DNA of 64,000 nucleotides from contig CANOTH010000001.1 in the NCBI GenBank assembly GCA_947570505.1, positions 53,941-117,940 of the forward strand. Direction: 5' to 3'. The position numbers were made by a program, and so were the translations under genes. This document shows positions 24,595-34,595 of the stretch, one piece after another. Within the stretch, counting starts at the first letter, position 1. Each line of letters opens with the position of its first letter. This stretch comes from an uncultured Candidatus Saccharibacteria bacterium. Its GTDB lineage: Bacteria > Patescibacteriota > Saccharimonadia > Saccharimonadales > Saccharimonadaceae. The notes beneath the pieces are model-generated. The model did not search any database. It was given only the letters and a program-made list of their open reading frames with translations, and was not told the origin of the DNA.

Positions 24595-26304
24595 TTATTT
24601 GATGAGTGGTGGTTGCCACATAGCGGGATAATCTGGTAGGCCTAGCAACACAGAAACTGTTGCCGCTATGTTAGCTAAGCCAGGTTTCTCTAGTCCAGCA
24701 TTACGGTATTTTTTGACATTAGCGGTGTTATCATAAAATATACAAGGCACAGGGTTCGTAGTGTGGGCAGTCTTCGGGATGCCATCCTTATCCAGCAGTT
24801 CCTCAGCATTGCCATGGTCTGCTGTAATGATCATCATTCCGCCCAGCTCATCGACTTTTTTGGCTAAACGCGCCAGCTGAAGGTCAATAGCTTCGATAGC
24901 TACAATTGTAGGCTCTAGCTCGGCAAAGTGCCCCACCATATCCCCTCCCGGATAATTAATACGGACAAACTGATATTTACTCAAGTTATCTAAGACAGTA
25001 TCCGTAACTTCGGCAGATTTCATCCAAGGGCGAGTATTGAACGGCTGGGTATCGGACGGAATCTCAATTTGGGTTTCGCGAGGAGCCTTTTTGTAGCTAT
25101 TTCCATTGAAATAATAAGTAATATGACCATACTTAACCGTCTCAGACACGGCTAACTGGCTAATTTTGTTCCGGCCAAGATAGCTACTGAGGGGTTGTTC
25201 GATTTTGACCGGCGGCACCAGAATATTGGCTGGGATGTGTCGATCATTATCATATTCGGTCAGGCCAGCAAAATAGATTTTTGGCACTTTTCCGCGATTA
25301 AACTTATTAAAATCTTCTAATGTAAAGGCACTGGCAATTTCCACCGCCCGATCAGCTCGGAAATCATAATAAATCATTGCATCGCCATCCCGAATCTGGC
25401 CAATGGCTTGACCGCCTTGTTTAGTGCTGACACTAGAAGCCTTGGCTTTAGCCGCTCGCCCTTCGAGCACCGAACTCGCGGCACTATTCTCTACTATCAC
25501 AAAGGCTGGTAAATACTGATCTTGTACCTGAGGATCCTCACTACGTAAAGTTTTGATAGCCTCGCTAGCCGACTTAAACTCGCGTGGAGCTTTGCCGTGT
25601 ACCATCATGTCCCAGCCCAACTTCACCATGGGCCAGTCGTTTTCGTAACGATCCGCAGTGGCCACCATGCGCCCGGCGCCAGAAGCAATGCGAAAATCAG
25701 CATCTTTGAACTTGGCGCAAAACTTTTCGAGACGGTCGATATATTTCGGCTCTGATTGTGGTGCGACGTCACGACCATCAAACACACAATGAATACGAAT
25801 CTTGCGCACACCCTCAGTATAGGCTTGCTGAATCATTTGCTCCAGGTGTTTGATGTCACTGTGGACACCGCCGTCGGAAAAGATGCCGCAAAAATGCAGG
25901 GTACCAGTAATACGAGTTGAGCAAACCTGATGCTTTTTGGGACCCGCTTCGTCTTTACTCTTGTCGCAATAGCTAGCACCCAGCCATTTCATGGCACCTT
26001 TCCAGGCCTTGGAGTTCCAGATATCGCCCGTAGCGAACGCGGCTTCGATTTGTGCAATTCCCTGTTGAATAATTTGTCCAGAACCAAGCGCATTATGACC
26101 AACCTCTGAATTGCCCATTTGTCCGGGCATAATTCCTACCGCTTCTCCAGATGCCGCTAGTGGAATATTGAGATAATTAACGATTGCTCGATCAAGGAAC
26201 TCCGTATGGGCTTGGCGCACGGCATTGCCGCTGCGCCGAAACGATAGACCTACACCATCCATCACTACTAGCACTACTGGGCCGTCATAATGCAACTGTT
26301 TCAT
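24595..26304 (-). CDS. gpmI: 2,3-bisphosphoglycerate-independent phosphoglycerate mutase
   Basis: iPGM interconverts 3- and 2-phosphoglycerate in glycolysis using two manganese ions. The 569-aa protein has VVMDGVGLS at the first metal site and the phosphoserine motif MGNSEVGH. It also has DGRDVAP and GRMVATADRYENDW in the transferase domain, and ITADHGNAEELLD with the late metal ligands. It is a little longer than the usual 510-530 aa because of insertions. It lies 2 bp after the agmatine deiminase gene in the same direction, so glycolysis and agmatine catabolism share a transcript here. Confidence 0.95.
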   Translation of the reverse strand: MKQLHYDGPVVLVVMDGVGLSFRRSGNAVRQAHTEFLDRAIVNYLNIPLAASGEAVGIMPGQMGNSEVGHNALGSGQIIQQGIAQIEAAFATGDIWNSKAWKGAMKWLGASYCDKSKDEAGPKKHQVCSTRITGTLHFCGIFSDGGVHSDIKHLEQMIQQAYTEGVRKIRIHCVFDGRDVAPQSEPKYIDRLEKFCAKFKDADFRIASGAGRMVATADRYENDWPMVKLGWDMMVHGKAPREFKSASEAIKTLRSEDPQVQDQYLPAFVIVENSAASSVLEGRAAKAKASSVSTKQGGQAIGQIRDGDAMIYYDFRADRAVEIASAFTLEDFNKFNRGKVPKIYFAGLTEYDNDRHIPANILVPPVKIEQPLSSYLGRNKISQLAVSETVKYGHITYYFNGNSYKKAPRETQIEIPSDTQPFNTRPWMKSAEVTDTVLDNLSKYQFVRINYPGGDMVGHFAELEPTIVAIEAIDLQLARLAKKVDELGGMMIITADHGNAEELLDKDGIPKTAHTTNPVPCIFYDNTANVKKYRNAGLEKPGLANIAATVSVLLGLPDYPAMWQPPLIK

Positions 26305-26306
26305 AA

Positions 26307-27404
26307 TTACGGCCTCGGAACTTGTTGAGTAATACAGTGGATATTACCACCACCGAGCAAGATCTCGCGCGCATAAACTGGCTCAATCACACGGTCTGGG
26401 AAGCATTCCTGCAAGTTATCAATAGCCGCTTGATCATGTTCATCATTAAAGACTGGTAAGATGATTGCGCCATTACAGTTATAATAATTAATATAACTAG
26501 CCGGCAGACGATCGCCTTCGTTGCGTGGGAAGGTTCCCTCTACTACATCTACTCCATCGGATTCCTCTTGAGTAATAGTAATAGGATTAGGAACGTGAAT
26601 CTTCACTACTTCAAGCTTGCGTCCTTTGGCATCAGTCTCACTCTCTAGATAATCCAGAGCAGCCTTGGACCGCTCATACTGCGGATCATCCTGATTATCT
26701 TCCCAGGCTAAAACAACCTTGCCCGGTGCAACAAACTGACAAATATTGTCAACGTGGCCATTGGTGTCTTCGTCCATGTAAATCCCTTTAGGGATCCAGA
26801 GGACTTTCTCAGCACCAAGATAATCTAGAAGCTTTTGTTCGATCTCTTCTTTGCTCATGCCTGGATTACGTCCTGGATCAAGTAAAGTCTCTTCGGTAGT
26901 AAGAATAGTCCCCTCACCGTCCGAATGCACTGAGCCGCCCTCAAGAATGAAATCTCCGATGCGGTAGCGGTCGACACCTTCAATGGCGCACATCTTAGCT
27001 GCAATCAAATCATCTTGATCCCACGGGAAATAAATCCCATTCACGAGACCGCCATAACCGTTAAAGCCCCAGTCGACTGCACGCATGTGACCCATACCGT
27101 CAACTACACAAGTAGCACCAGTGTCACGAATCCAAGAATCATCATTACTGATTTCAACTACCTGCACGTTCGGCATGTTCATTTCTAGAACATGAGCATA
27201 CTGACTCTTATTAACACCCAGCACGACTGGCTCATACTTTGCAATCGTCTGTACAACTTGTTTAAAAGCTGCTTGTGCAGGTTTAGCTCCAGCGCGCCAG
27301 TTGTCATTGCGTTCCGGCCACAACAAATATGTGCAACGGTGCTCTGCGAGCTCAGATGGCATATAGAACCCATCTTGTTTTGGTGTAGAATCTGTAATTC
27401 TCAT
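26307..27404 (-). CDS. aguA: Agmatine deiminase
   Basis: AguA hydrolyses agmatine to N-carbamoylputrescine and ammonia. The 365-aa protein shows the guanidino-modifying fold: NDDSWIRDTGATCVVD, WGFNGYGG, EGGSVHSDGEGT, GHVDNICQF, and the catalytic cysteine in GGGNIHCITQQ at the C-terminus. Length equals known agmatine deiminases. AAGAAAAGG precedes the ATG. It is third in an operon after putrescine carbamoyltransferase and an antiporter, the same order as the enterococcal agu operon. Confidence 0.95.
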   Translation of the reverse strand: MRITDSTPKQDGFYMPSELAEHRCTYLLWPERNDNWRAGAKPAQAAFKQVVQTIAKYEPVVLGVNKSQYAHVLEMNMPNVQVVEISNDDSWIRDTGATCVVDGMGHMRAVDWGFNGYGGLVNGIYFPWDQDDLIAAKMCAIEGVDRYRIGDFILEGGSVHSDGEGTILTTEETLLDPGRNPGMSKEEIEQKLLDYLGAEKVLWIPKGIYMDEDTNGHVDNICQFVAPGKVVLAWEDNQDDPQYERSKAALDYLESETDAKGRKLEVVKIHVPNPITITQEESDGVDVVEGTFPRNEGDRLPASYINYYNCNGAIILPVFNDEHDQAAIDNLQECFPDRVIEPVYAREILLGGGNIHCITQQVPRP

Positions 27405-27430
27405 AAAAATCCTTTTCTTAGTTAGAAGAT

Positions 27431-28903
27431 TTAACGTGTGCTTTTAGCTCGTACCCGCTTAGTCGTGCGCTTACGAGATTTTTGTTTAGCTTGTTTACGA
27501 CTCATATTATAGACCATGATTTCACCAATAATAATCGCGATGGCTGCTCCAACAATTAGTGGCCAGTTATACTCAAACATCTCCAGATTAAATTCTGGGA
27601 ACAAAGTAAAGAACAATGCGACCAAAATCAGTAGGAATGGCACCAAGCCAAACAAGGTAATTTTAATCCTGCCACCATTAATCCAATAGCCCTTTTTCAC
27701 AGCTGGACCTTGTTTATGTAACTTGAGGAAGGCCATAAACATCGGCAAGTACGAAAGTAGTAGAGTAACTAAGCTGAGGGAGAAGAAAGTCCAGAAGAGA
27801 TTAGATAATTCAGGGACAAATTGCGCCACGACAATGCCAGCAATAGCGATAATTGCACCTACGATACCAGTCCAAATTGATACTACATATGGCACACCGT
27901 TCTTATTACGTTTTGCCCAAGATTTCGGGAAAGTGCCGTCCTCCGCAGCACAAGCAATCACTGAATTTACACCGAAGTTCCAGGAAGAAATATTAGCCAC
28001 GAGGGTATAAATAAACATTCCGCCTACAACTACGGTAATGGCCTTAATGGCTGCCGCCGAGAAGCCTGCTGTGGTTAGCAAAATATTATAGCTATCTAGC
28101 AAGCCAGAGTCAGTGCTAATTTCTTCAAGCGGAATCGCTACACCAATACCAAATGAAGCCAGAAGATAGAATACTGCAATCAAGATACCACCGACAATTA
28201 CGGCTTTAGGAATTTCCTTTTTCGGATTCTGCATATCATCACTGAAGGTCGAGACAACCTCAAATCCAAGCATATTGAAGATAATCAAGGCGACAAAGCC
28301 TAGACCAGTGAAATCAAATTTACCATCCGCACCTACCATCGGCAGGAAGTCCGTCCAGGAATTGACCGGATTAGCACTGCCTTGGCTAACCAAAACGTAA
28401 ATACCGAGAGCACCGATTCCTGCCATGAAGACGAATTTACAAAAGGCGCCGAGGTTTGATAGCCAAGCGCTTTGGGAAATGCGCAGTACACCGAGTACCG
28501 AAACCAGCAGAATGTAGCCAATTTGAATGGCTAAAATCACCGGCCAGGTCATATCAAACCCGAGCATTTGTAGCAAATAAGTCGTAACTAAATCAGCGAG
28601 CGATGCTACCCACAATGGATAATTAACCCAGTAATACCAGGCTACGCGGCCGGCCCATTTTTCGCCAAAAGCCTTCTTGACCCAAGTATACATACCACCT
28701 TCAGACGGATACTGGGTACCGAGCTCAGCGGAAATCAAGCCATACGGGACAAAGAAACCAATAAGCATAATTGCCCACCAGACATATTGTGAGTTGCCGA
28801 TAGATGCAGTCGGTGCAACCGCATCGCCAACTAGGATGATACAGACAGTGGCTAGGACTGCACTGAACAACCTAAATTTAGGTTTTTTGTTTTTTGTAGG
28901 CAT
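27431..28903 (-). CDS. aguD: APC-family antiporter, probable agmatine/putrescine exchanger
   Basis: This 490-aa protein has about twelve membrane helices and a basic C-terminal tail (KQAKQKSRKRTTKRVRAKS). The early GDAVAPTASIG segment and LGTQYPSEGGMYTWVKKAFG are amino acid/polyamine/organocation transporter features. Its place between the carbamoyltransferase and the agmatine deiminase genes makes agmatine-in/putrescine-out exchange the best guess. The start lies 3 bp after the preceding stop, indicating tight coupling. Confidence 0.85.
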   Translation of the reverse strand: MPTKNKKPKFRLFSAVLATVCIILVGDAVAPTASIGNSQYVWWAIMLIGFFVPYGLISAELGTQYPSEGGMYTWVKKAFGEKWAGRVAWYYWVNYPLWVASLADLVTTYLLQMLGFDMTWPVILAIQIGYILLVSVLGVLRISQSAWLSNLGAFCKFVFMAGIGALGIYVLVSQGSANPVNSWTDFLPMVGADGKFDFTGLGFVALIIFNMLGFEVVSTFSDDMQNPKKEIPKAVIVGGILIAVFYLLASFGIGVAIPLEEISTDSGLLDSYNILLTTAGFSAAAIKAITVVVGGMFIYTLVANISSWNFGVNSVIACAAEDGTFPKSWAKRNKNGVPYVVSIWTGIVGAIIAIAGIVVAQFVPELSNLFWTFFSLSLVTLLLSYLPMFMAFLKLHKQGPAVKKGYWINGGRIKITLFGLVPFLLILVALFFTLFPEFNLEMFEYNWPLIVGAAIAIIIGEIMVYNMSRKQAKQKSRKRTTKRVRAKSTR

Positions 28904-28906
28904 TAA

Positions 28907-29923
28907 TTATTCCTCCTCTTGCCTTTTTATTTTATCTAGAGTAGCTTCTGCCACTCCACCAAAGTATGCTAATAAACCACGTTGTGCTGTGAGACGATTT
29001 TCGGCTTGATCCCATGCGATAGAATTTGGCCCGTCCAGAATTTCATCGGTCACTTCTTCATTACGGTTAGCTGGTAAACAGTGCATGAACTTAGCATTAG
29101 GATTGCCAGTCAGAGCCATCAGTTCAGCATTTACCTGGTACTTAGGGTAAAATTCACGCATGTAAACTTCTTTGGGGGTTTCTTTGTCATACAATCCATA
29201 CCAGACATCCGTATAGACAAAATCTGCACCTTGGATTCTTTCAGGATTATCTGTAACATACACACTACCGCCATAGGTCTGAGTATTAGCGCGACCAATC
29301 TGCAAATAATCATCAGAGAGCCACTTCGAAGGCGGGCCATATTGAACAAAATTCATGCCCATCTTGGTTGTAATCATCATCAGTGAAGCACAAACCTGTG
29401 TACAATCGCCCACAAAAACTACTTTAACTTGGTTCCAAGGTTTACCTTCCGGCAAATGATCAAAGATTGTAATAATATCACCGAGTTCTTGTGTCGGATG
29501 ATTATAATCCGACATTCCATTAATCACCGGCACCGACGATTGAGCTGCCAGCTTAATAATACTTTCGTGACGGTCCACTCGCGCCATGATAATATCACAC
29601 ATTCGGCTAACCACCATGGCTGTATCACCGATGGTCTCGTGACCACCGAGCTGGATCGCGCCGGGAGCTAGGTTCAAAGCATGTCCGCCTAGCTGTTCCA
29701 TACCGACTTCAAACGAGACACGAGTCCGAGTGGACTTCTGTTCGAAAATCATGGCGAGATTTTTGTGATATAAAGTTTCCAGTGTGCCGCCGGCTTTGAT
29801 ATAGCTACGAATTGCTCGTGAAAGCTTAACCATATCCAACATTTCGACCTGATCAAAATCAGTCGTACTAATATAATCTTTGCGCGTAGGTACTACGTGA
29901 CTTAAAACATAAGGATTATCCAT
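28907..29923 (-). CDS. ptcA: Putrescine carbamoyltransferase
   Basis: PTC converts carbamoylputrescine and phosphate to putrescine and carbamoyl phosphate. The 338-aa protein has the carbamoyl-phosphate loop STRTR, the following SFEVGMEQLGGHAL, MARVDRH and HPTQELGD, and late in the chain HCLPA. VINGMSDYNHPTQ and the extended C-terminal helix (GGVAEATLDKIKRQ) fit PTC better than ornithine carbamoyltransferase. It is the first gene of the agmatine operon and is leaderless (TATAAT, 6 bp, ATG). A carbamate kinase, which would recover ATP, is not next to it. Confidence 0.88.
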   Translation of the reverse strand: MDNPYVLSHVVPTRKDYISTTDFDQVEMLDMVKLSRAIRSYIKAGGTLETLYHKNLAMIFEQKSTRTRVSFEVGMEQLGGHALNLAPGAIQLGGHETIGDTAMVVSRMCDIIMARVDRHESIIKLAAQSSVPVINGMSDYNHPTQELGDIITIFDHLPEGKPWNQVKVVFVGDCTQVCASLMMITTKMGMNFVQYGPPSKWLSDDYLQIGRANTQTYGGSVYVTDNPERIQGADFVYTDVWYGLYDKETPKEVYMREFYPKYQVNAELMALTGNPNAKFMHCLPANRNEEVTDEILDGPNSIAWDQAENRLTAQRGLLAYFGGVAEATLDKIKRQEEE

Positions 29924-29967
29924 ATGTTTATTATAATCTAAACTGAGCTAAGTGCAAGAGGAAAAGC

Positions 29968-31038
29968 CTACGAGATTTCCGTTACGTGTTTGAGATGCTC
30001 TCTAGCCTTCGGAGTGACCGCACGACCACGCGGTGTACGTTCGATTAAACCTAGCTGTAATAAATAAGGCTCATAGTAATCTTCAATCGTAGCAGCCTCA
30101 TCACCAGTAAGCGCAGCGATGGTGTTGAGGCCGACCGGGCGATCGCCATAATTTTCGAGCATTAATTGCAACATGTTGCGATCGGCTGGATCCAGGCCTA
30201 AATCATCCACTTCCATCATGTCTAAAGCCGCGATCGCCAGATCATAAGTAATGTAACCGTCAGCATGGACATCAGCATAGTCACGCACACGTTTAGTTAA
30301 ACGGTTGGCAATGCGCGGAGTTAAACGTGAACGAGTAGCTAGCAGGCCAGTAGCTTCTGGCGCAATTCCGGTGCCGAGGAGATTTGCCGTACGGCTAATA
30401 ATTTTTTCAATTTCTGGAATTTTATAATATTCCAGGCGATGAATTAGCCCAAAGCGATCGCGGAGCGGGCCGGCGAGTGAACCAGTGCGCGTGGTAGCGC
30501 CAATTACGGTAAACTTTGGCAGATCCAAGCGCACGGAGCGCGCGGCGGGCCCCTTGCCGATCACGATGTCGAGCTTGTAATCTTCCATAGCGGAATAAAG
30601 AATCTCTTCAACTGCTCGCCGCAAGCGGTGAATCTCGTCGATGAACAGTACATCGCCATTCTGCAAATTAGTCAGAATGGAGGCCAAATCCCCCGCGCGC
30701 TCAATCGCCGGCCCGCTAGTAATCCTGAGGCTTGCACCCATTTCGTGCGCAATCACATTGGCCATGGTAGTTTTACCAAGACCGGGCGGGCCATATAGCA
30801 AAACATGATCCAGGGCCGTACCATCATCGCGTTTCTTCACCGCATCAATGGCTAATTTTAAATTGGCTTTTAATCGTTCCTGGCCAATATAGTCAGCGAA
30901 AGTAGTAGGGCGAAGCGATGCTTCTTCGGCTTGTTCGGACAAATCATTATCATTCAAATTAGAATCCACGAGGCGATGTTTCTCACCCGTGGCTTGCTTA
31001 GCCAGTTCCTCCAAATCCGTGCTTCTCTCAATTCCCAT
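29968..31038 (-). CDS. ruvB: Holliday junction branch migration ATPase RuvB
   Basis: RuvB drives branch migration together with RuvA. The 356-aa protein has [13 protein letters not shown], Walker [10 protein letters not shown], Walker [10 protein letters not shown], the sensor-1 region [18 protein letters not shown], and the winged-helix end with [10 protein letters not shown]. The length is typical. It is leaderless (TATAAT, 8 bp, ATG) and divergent from the HNH nuclease gene, with the two starts only 50 bp apart. Confidence 0.97.
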   Translation of the reverse strand: MGIERSTDLEELAKQATGEKHRLVDSNLNDNDLSEQAEEASLRPTTFADYIGQERLKANLKLAIDAVKKRDDGTALDHVLLYGPPGLGKTTMANVIAHEMGASLRITSGPAIERAGDLASILTNLQNGDVLFIDEIHRLRRAVEEILYSAMEDYKLDIVIGKGPAARSVRLDLPKFTVIGATTRTGSLAGPLRDRFGLIHRLEYYKIPEIEKIISRTANLLGTGIAPEATGLLATRSRLTPRIANRLTKRVRDYADVHADGYITYDLAIAALDMMEVDDLGLDPADRNMLQLMLENYGDRPVGLNTIAALTGDEAATIEDYYEPYLLQLGLIERTPRGRAVTPKAREHLKHVTEIS

Positions 31039-31088
31039 TGTTTATCATTATAGCACAAAACAGAGTACAAATCTGCTATACTAGAGAC

Positions 31089-32291
31089 ATGAATAATGAG
31101 TTAATTCTCCCGAAACAAACTGCCAATCTAGATGTTTTTGATGCAACTCTAAAAATTTACAGTGAGGCGGATGGAGCCTGGGTGGCTAATCGTGACTATA
31201 AAACTCGTATTCAAGAGCTGGTTCCGCGCCTCACGACTGGAGCGCGCGATGAAGCTTTCATGTTCAAACAGTCAGAAATGGCGCGCTATTTTGGCTTCGT
31301 GGAGTATGACTTCGAGCAACGTCGAGCTCGCATTACACCAGCTGGCAAAAAAATTTATGAAGCACGAGTTAACCGTGATCAAGCAACAGTGCATAAATTA
31401 ATTCTGCAAGCGATCCTACATAACAGTTTCGGACGCAATAATTCCGCGATTCAGTCGAGTGATTCTGATGTTGACCCGCCGAAATTATTCATCAAGGCGA
31501 TTCTTGATACCACACACGTTAATAATGACACAGACGGCGGAGTGACTAGCGGTATTAACAGAACCGATCTAGCTTATTTGATTTATCTGACTCACGATAA
31601 AGGATTTAGTTATGAAGATGCAATTAATTTGTTACTCGGCTATTATACTTTGCCAGCAGGTTTGCCGAATAAATACACGGATGTGAAGTTTCCCAAGTTC
31701 CTGGAGAATCTAGGAATCGTACTCACGCAGAATGGAAATTATCTTCTGAGTCCAGAAATCATGCTCCAATATGCTGAGCAAATTAAAAATCTTACTATTT
31801 ATAATACTAATCATACTAGCGAAATCACCAATGAAGGTCTTGAGTATGAAGCAATTATGCAAGCTGCGGAGTACCCAGATTTAGAAAGTAATGATTTCAT
31901 TAGGCAAAATGAACGTGAGCCAGTCAAAGTCGTAAACACGCAAACCACTTACAAGCGAGATGCGGGCCTAGCTAAAACTGTACTCGTGCGTTCAGATTAT
32001 AAATGTTTGTTGGGTGAGACGCACACGACCTTCACTAGTAAAGATGGTCATCCTTATATTGAGGCTCACCATTTAATCCCGATGTCTGCTCAAAAAGATT
32101 TTGATACTAATATAGATCGGGTAGAAAACATCGTGGCACTTTGCCCAAATTGCCACAAGGCGATTCATTACGGCGATGACGCAACCCGGCGAGATTTAGT
32201 GGAAAGATTATATAATTTGAAACAAGCTGATTTCGCGCAAGCCGAGCTGGATATCACTGCTGATGAGCTCTATTCTCGGTATTATGCGTAA
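31089..32291 (+). CDS. HNH-type restriction endonuclease
   Basis: The 400-aa protein has a DNA-binding-like N-terminal part (winged-helix style, residues 35-100) and an HNH nuclease at residues about 295-375. The nuclease shows KCLLGETH, the paired histidines in YIEAHHLIPMS, then NIVALCPNCHKAIHYGD. I start at ATG 31089, which follows TATACT by six bases; a longer frame to 31038 would run back across the promoter. It overlaps the stop of the convergent C5 methyltransferase gene by 38 bp. With two methyltransferases beside it, this is the nuclease of a type II restriction system. Confidence 0.82.
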   Translation: MNNELILPKQTANLDVFDATLKIYSEADGAWVANRDYKTRIQELVPRLTTGARDEAFMFKQSEMARYFGFVEYDFEQRRARITPAGKKIYEARVNRDQATVHKLILQAILHNSFGRNNSAIQSSDSDVDPPKLFIKAILDTTHVNNDTDGGVTSGINRTDLAYLIYLTHDKGFSYEDAINLLLGYYTLPAGLPNKYTDVKFPKFLENLGIVLTQNGNYLLSPEIMLQYAEQIKNLTIYNTNHTSEITNEGLEYEAIMQAAEYPDLESNDFIRQNEREPVKVVNTQTTYKRDAGLAKTVLVRSDYKCLLGETHTTFTSKDGHPYIEAHHLIPMSAQKDFDTNIDRVENIVALCPNCHKAIHYGDDATRRDLVERLYNLKQADFAQAELDITADELYSRYYA

Positions 32292-33435
32292 GTTGATAGC
32301 CATGCGCGAGCTCTAGGGCAAGATTCTTGACTAGCATAGGTGGAATACCTTCACCGATGACTTGGCGCACCAGGCGATCTTCGGCCCATTCGGGGATATT
32401 CCAATCGGTGGGCAGCGAAAACACAATCAAAAGTTCATAGATCGTCAAACATCTCGCGTCAGAAAAAATCCGTACACCGTCAGCATCTCGCCCTATACAC
32501 TTGCCTGGATGGACGCAGCATAAAGACGAAATCACACCATTGTTCTGCGTGATCGTACGAGCGGGTTTGTCCCATTCGAAACGTCGATAAGTATTATAGT
32601 GACCATTTACGCGATCACCATTATCTTTTTTAGGATAATAAACTGGGTTATGAAAGGCAGTCTCACCCGTGGGAGTATGCATCATCGCGATTACATGTTT
32701 CTTAGCATGGACGGGCGGATGATGATATTTGGAAATTGCTTCGGCCTGCTCTTTTTTGTCATAAAAGTCCGGAAAGAGCCGCAAAGTCTCGTCCATTCCC
32801 TCCCGCAACATCGGATCTACGGATGGTAAATGGTACAAAGCTTTGCGCAAATTAATCTGGGGTTTGGGTGCGGGCATTTGCCAAACATAAGACAAATCTT
32901 TGCGCGACAAAAGAAAAATATTGCGGCGACGCATTTGTGGAACTTCGTAATCCATTGCGCTAACTAAACTTTGCTCGGCAAAATTATAATCATGCTCCAG
33001 CTCTTGATGAATGTACTCCGGGATCATTAAAGTTTGCTCGCGCACGTGGATCTCGGTCTTGAGTAATTGCGGTACGTTTTCTAGCAAAACATACTTCGGC
33101 TTCAACTCTTGAATCATTTTAATCGCGTAAAAAATCAGTTGGTTGCGTTCATCGTGCGGGTCGCGTTTACCAGCCAAACTCATGCCCTGGCAAGGCGGTG
33201 TAGCAATGACAAAGTCTACCTGCTGACGACGAGAGCTTTCTAGGATTTGAGCAAAAACTTCTTCGTTGGCGATGTCACCAGTAATAACATCCGTCTCCGG
33301 ATACAGGTGTTGGTAGAATTTACTACGGGCGGGATCAATTTCGTTAGCTACTACTATATCAATACCACAGTCGGACAAGTAGGTTTCGGCGATACCAACG
33401 TTGGCGAAGAGGGACAAACCTTGCAGTCTATTCAT
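32254..33435 (-). CDS. DNA cytosine-5 methyltransferase (second of pair)
   Basis: The 393-aa enzyme carries the ordered C5-MTase motifs. Motif I is the variant LFANVGIAETYL (usually FAGIGG). Then come the catalytic ATPPCQGMS (motif IV), LLENVPQ (VI), QMRRRNIF (VIII) and RQVIGEGIPPMLVKN (X). Its first 42 codons are nucleotide-identical to the start of the neighbouring methyltransferase. The start overlaps the stop of that gene by 8 bp. The two enzymes together probably protect the two strands of an asymmetric site cut by the HNH nuclease. Confidence 0.92.
   Translation of the reverse strand: MNRLQGLSLFANVGIAETYLSDCGIDIVVANEIDPARSKFYQHLYPETDVITGDIANEEVFAQILESSRRQQVDFVIATPPCQGMSLAGKRDPHDERNQLIFYAIKMIQELKPKYVLLENVPQLLKTEIHVREQTLMIPEYIHQELEHDYNFAEQSLVSAMDYEVPQMRRRNIFLLSRKDLSYVWQMPAPKPQINLRKALYHLPSVDPMLREGMDETLRLFPDFYDKKEQAEAISKYHHPPVHAKKHVIAMMHTPTGETAFHNPVYYPKKDNGDRVNGHYNTYRRFEWDKPARTITQNNGVISSLCCVHPGKCIGRDADGVRIFSDARCLTIYELLIVFSLPTDWNIPEWAEDRLVRQVIGEGIPPMLVKNLALELAHGYQLTHNTENRAHQQ
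33291..33416 (-). repeat. 126-bp direct repeat, copy 1
   Basis: These 126 bp, which encode methyltransferase motif I, are identical to 34438-34563. Outside the block the two genes diverge quickly at the nucleotide level. Confidence 0.9.
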
Positions 33436-34585
33436 GTACTCTCACTAATTCTTGCATAATATTTTTTACTAGCATAGGTGGAATACCTTCACCGATGACT
33501 TGGCGCACAAAATGTTCCGAAGCCCAGCTGGGAATATTCCAGTTATCCGGCAAAGACATAATGCGCATGAGCTCAAACACCGTCAAAACTCGTGCGTCAG
33601 AATAAATATCAAATCCATCCTGATCTTTGCCGAGATAGCGCCCAGGGTGGACATTATTTTGTGAACCAATAGTACGATTATACATTGTAATCGTGTAGCC
33701 CGGGCGATCCCAAGCTTGACGTTTGTAAGTATTCTTAAAACCTTTGACCAAAGTACCATCTTGCTTCTTCGGTTTGAACTGATCAATATTGTGAAAGGCT
33801 GTTTCACCCGTGGGGGTATGCATTAGGCTAACAACCTGACGATGGATGTGTCGAGGTGGATAGTGCCAGGGCGAGACTTTAAGCCCGGCAGCTTTTTTCT
33901 GCTCGAAATCCGGAAAAAGCTTTTGCCGGTCAGCTAAAGGTAAGTCATGTACCTCGGGATCCAGTGATGGCAAATCACCAATGGCCTCCGCCATGGTAAT
34001 AATATGGTCGTGCTTTGGTGGGGTCTGCCAAACATAAGACAAATCTTTGCGAGTCAAAAGCATAATCGCACGTTCACGGGTTTGCGGCACACTATAATCT
34101 TCCGCATCCATAACGAATTGATCGTTAAAATTATAGTCCTTCCCCAGCTCTTGCTGCACGTAATCCGGTATCAGGACTTTAGTACCTTGATAAGGTATAG
34201 AAGTGCGCAACTGCTCAGGCACATTTTCCAAAAAAACATACTTCGGCTTTAAATCCTGGACCATTTTGACGGCATAAGTGATGAGGAAATTACGTTCGTC
34301 GTTTTGATCCTTCTTTCCAGCGGTACTCATACCCTGGCAGGGAGGAGTAGCCATGATGAGGTCAATGGGCTCCTGCCTAGCATAATCTAGAAGCTGGGCC
34401 TGCACACCTGGCTCTTTAATGTCCCCTTCGACCATTACCGTCTCCGGATACAGGTGTTGGTAGAATTTACTACGGGCGGGATCAATTTCGTTAGCTACTA
34501 CTATATCAATACCACAGTCGGACAAGTAGGTTTCGGCGATACCAACGTTGGCGAAGAGGGACATTGCCTTAATATTTTGAGGCAT
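33428..34585 (-). CDS. DNA cytosine-5 methyltransferase (first of pair)
   Basis: Motifs: LFANVGIAETYL (I), ATPPCQGMSTAGKKD (IV, catalytic Cys), FLENVPEQLR (VI), QTRERAIML (VIII) and RQVIGEGIPPMLVKN (X). I start at ATG 34585 (MPQNIKAMSLF), just after the rubrerythrin stop. The longer frame to 34690 would overlap rubrerythrin by 95 bp and adds residues foreign to the family. It is homologous to the next gene along its length, with a separate recognition region (about residues 180-280) that differs between the two. Confidence 0.9.
   Translation of the reverse strand: MPQNIKAMSLFANVGIAETYLSDCGIDIVVANEIDPARSKFYQHLYPETVMVEGDIKEPGVQAQLLDYARQEPIDLIMATPPCQGMSTAGKKDQNDERNFLITYAVKMVQDLKPKYVFLENVPEQLRTSIPYQGTKVLIPDYVQQELGKDYNFNDQFVMDAEDYSVPQTRERAIMLLTRKDLSYVWQTPPKHDHIITMAEAIGDLPSLDPEVHDLPLADRQKLFPDFEQKKAAGLKVSPWHYPPRHIHRQVVSLMHTPTGETAFHNIDQFKPKKQDGTLVKGFKNTYKRQAWDRPGYTITMYNRTIGSQNNVHPGRYLGKDQDGFDIYSDARVLTVFELMRIMSLPDNWNIPSWASEHFVRQVIGEGIPPMLVKNIMQELVRVHE
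34438..34563 (-). repeat. 126-bp direct repeat, copy 2
   Basis: Identical to 33291-33416. It encodes the start of the first methyltransferase. The perfect identity suggests recent duplication or ongoing gene conversion. Confidence 0.9.
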
Positions 34586-34595
34586 GTGCGCAGAA

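Noticed and set aside
28907..29923. Ornithine carbamoyltransferase (argF/arcB)
   Set aside because: The operon context with agmatine deiminase and antiporter, and the long C-terminal helix, favour putrescine carbamoyltransferase.
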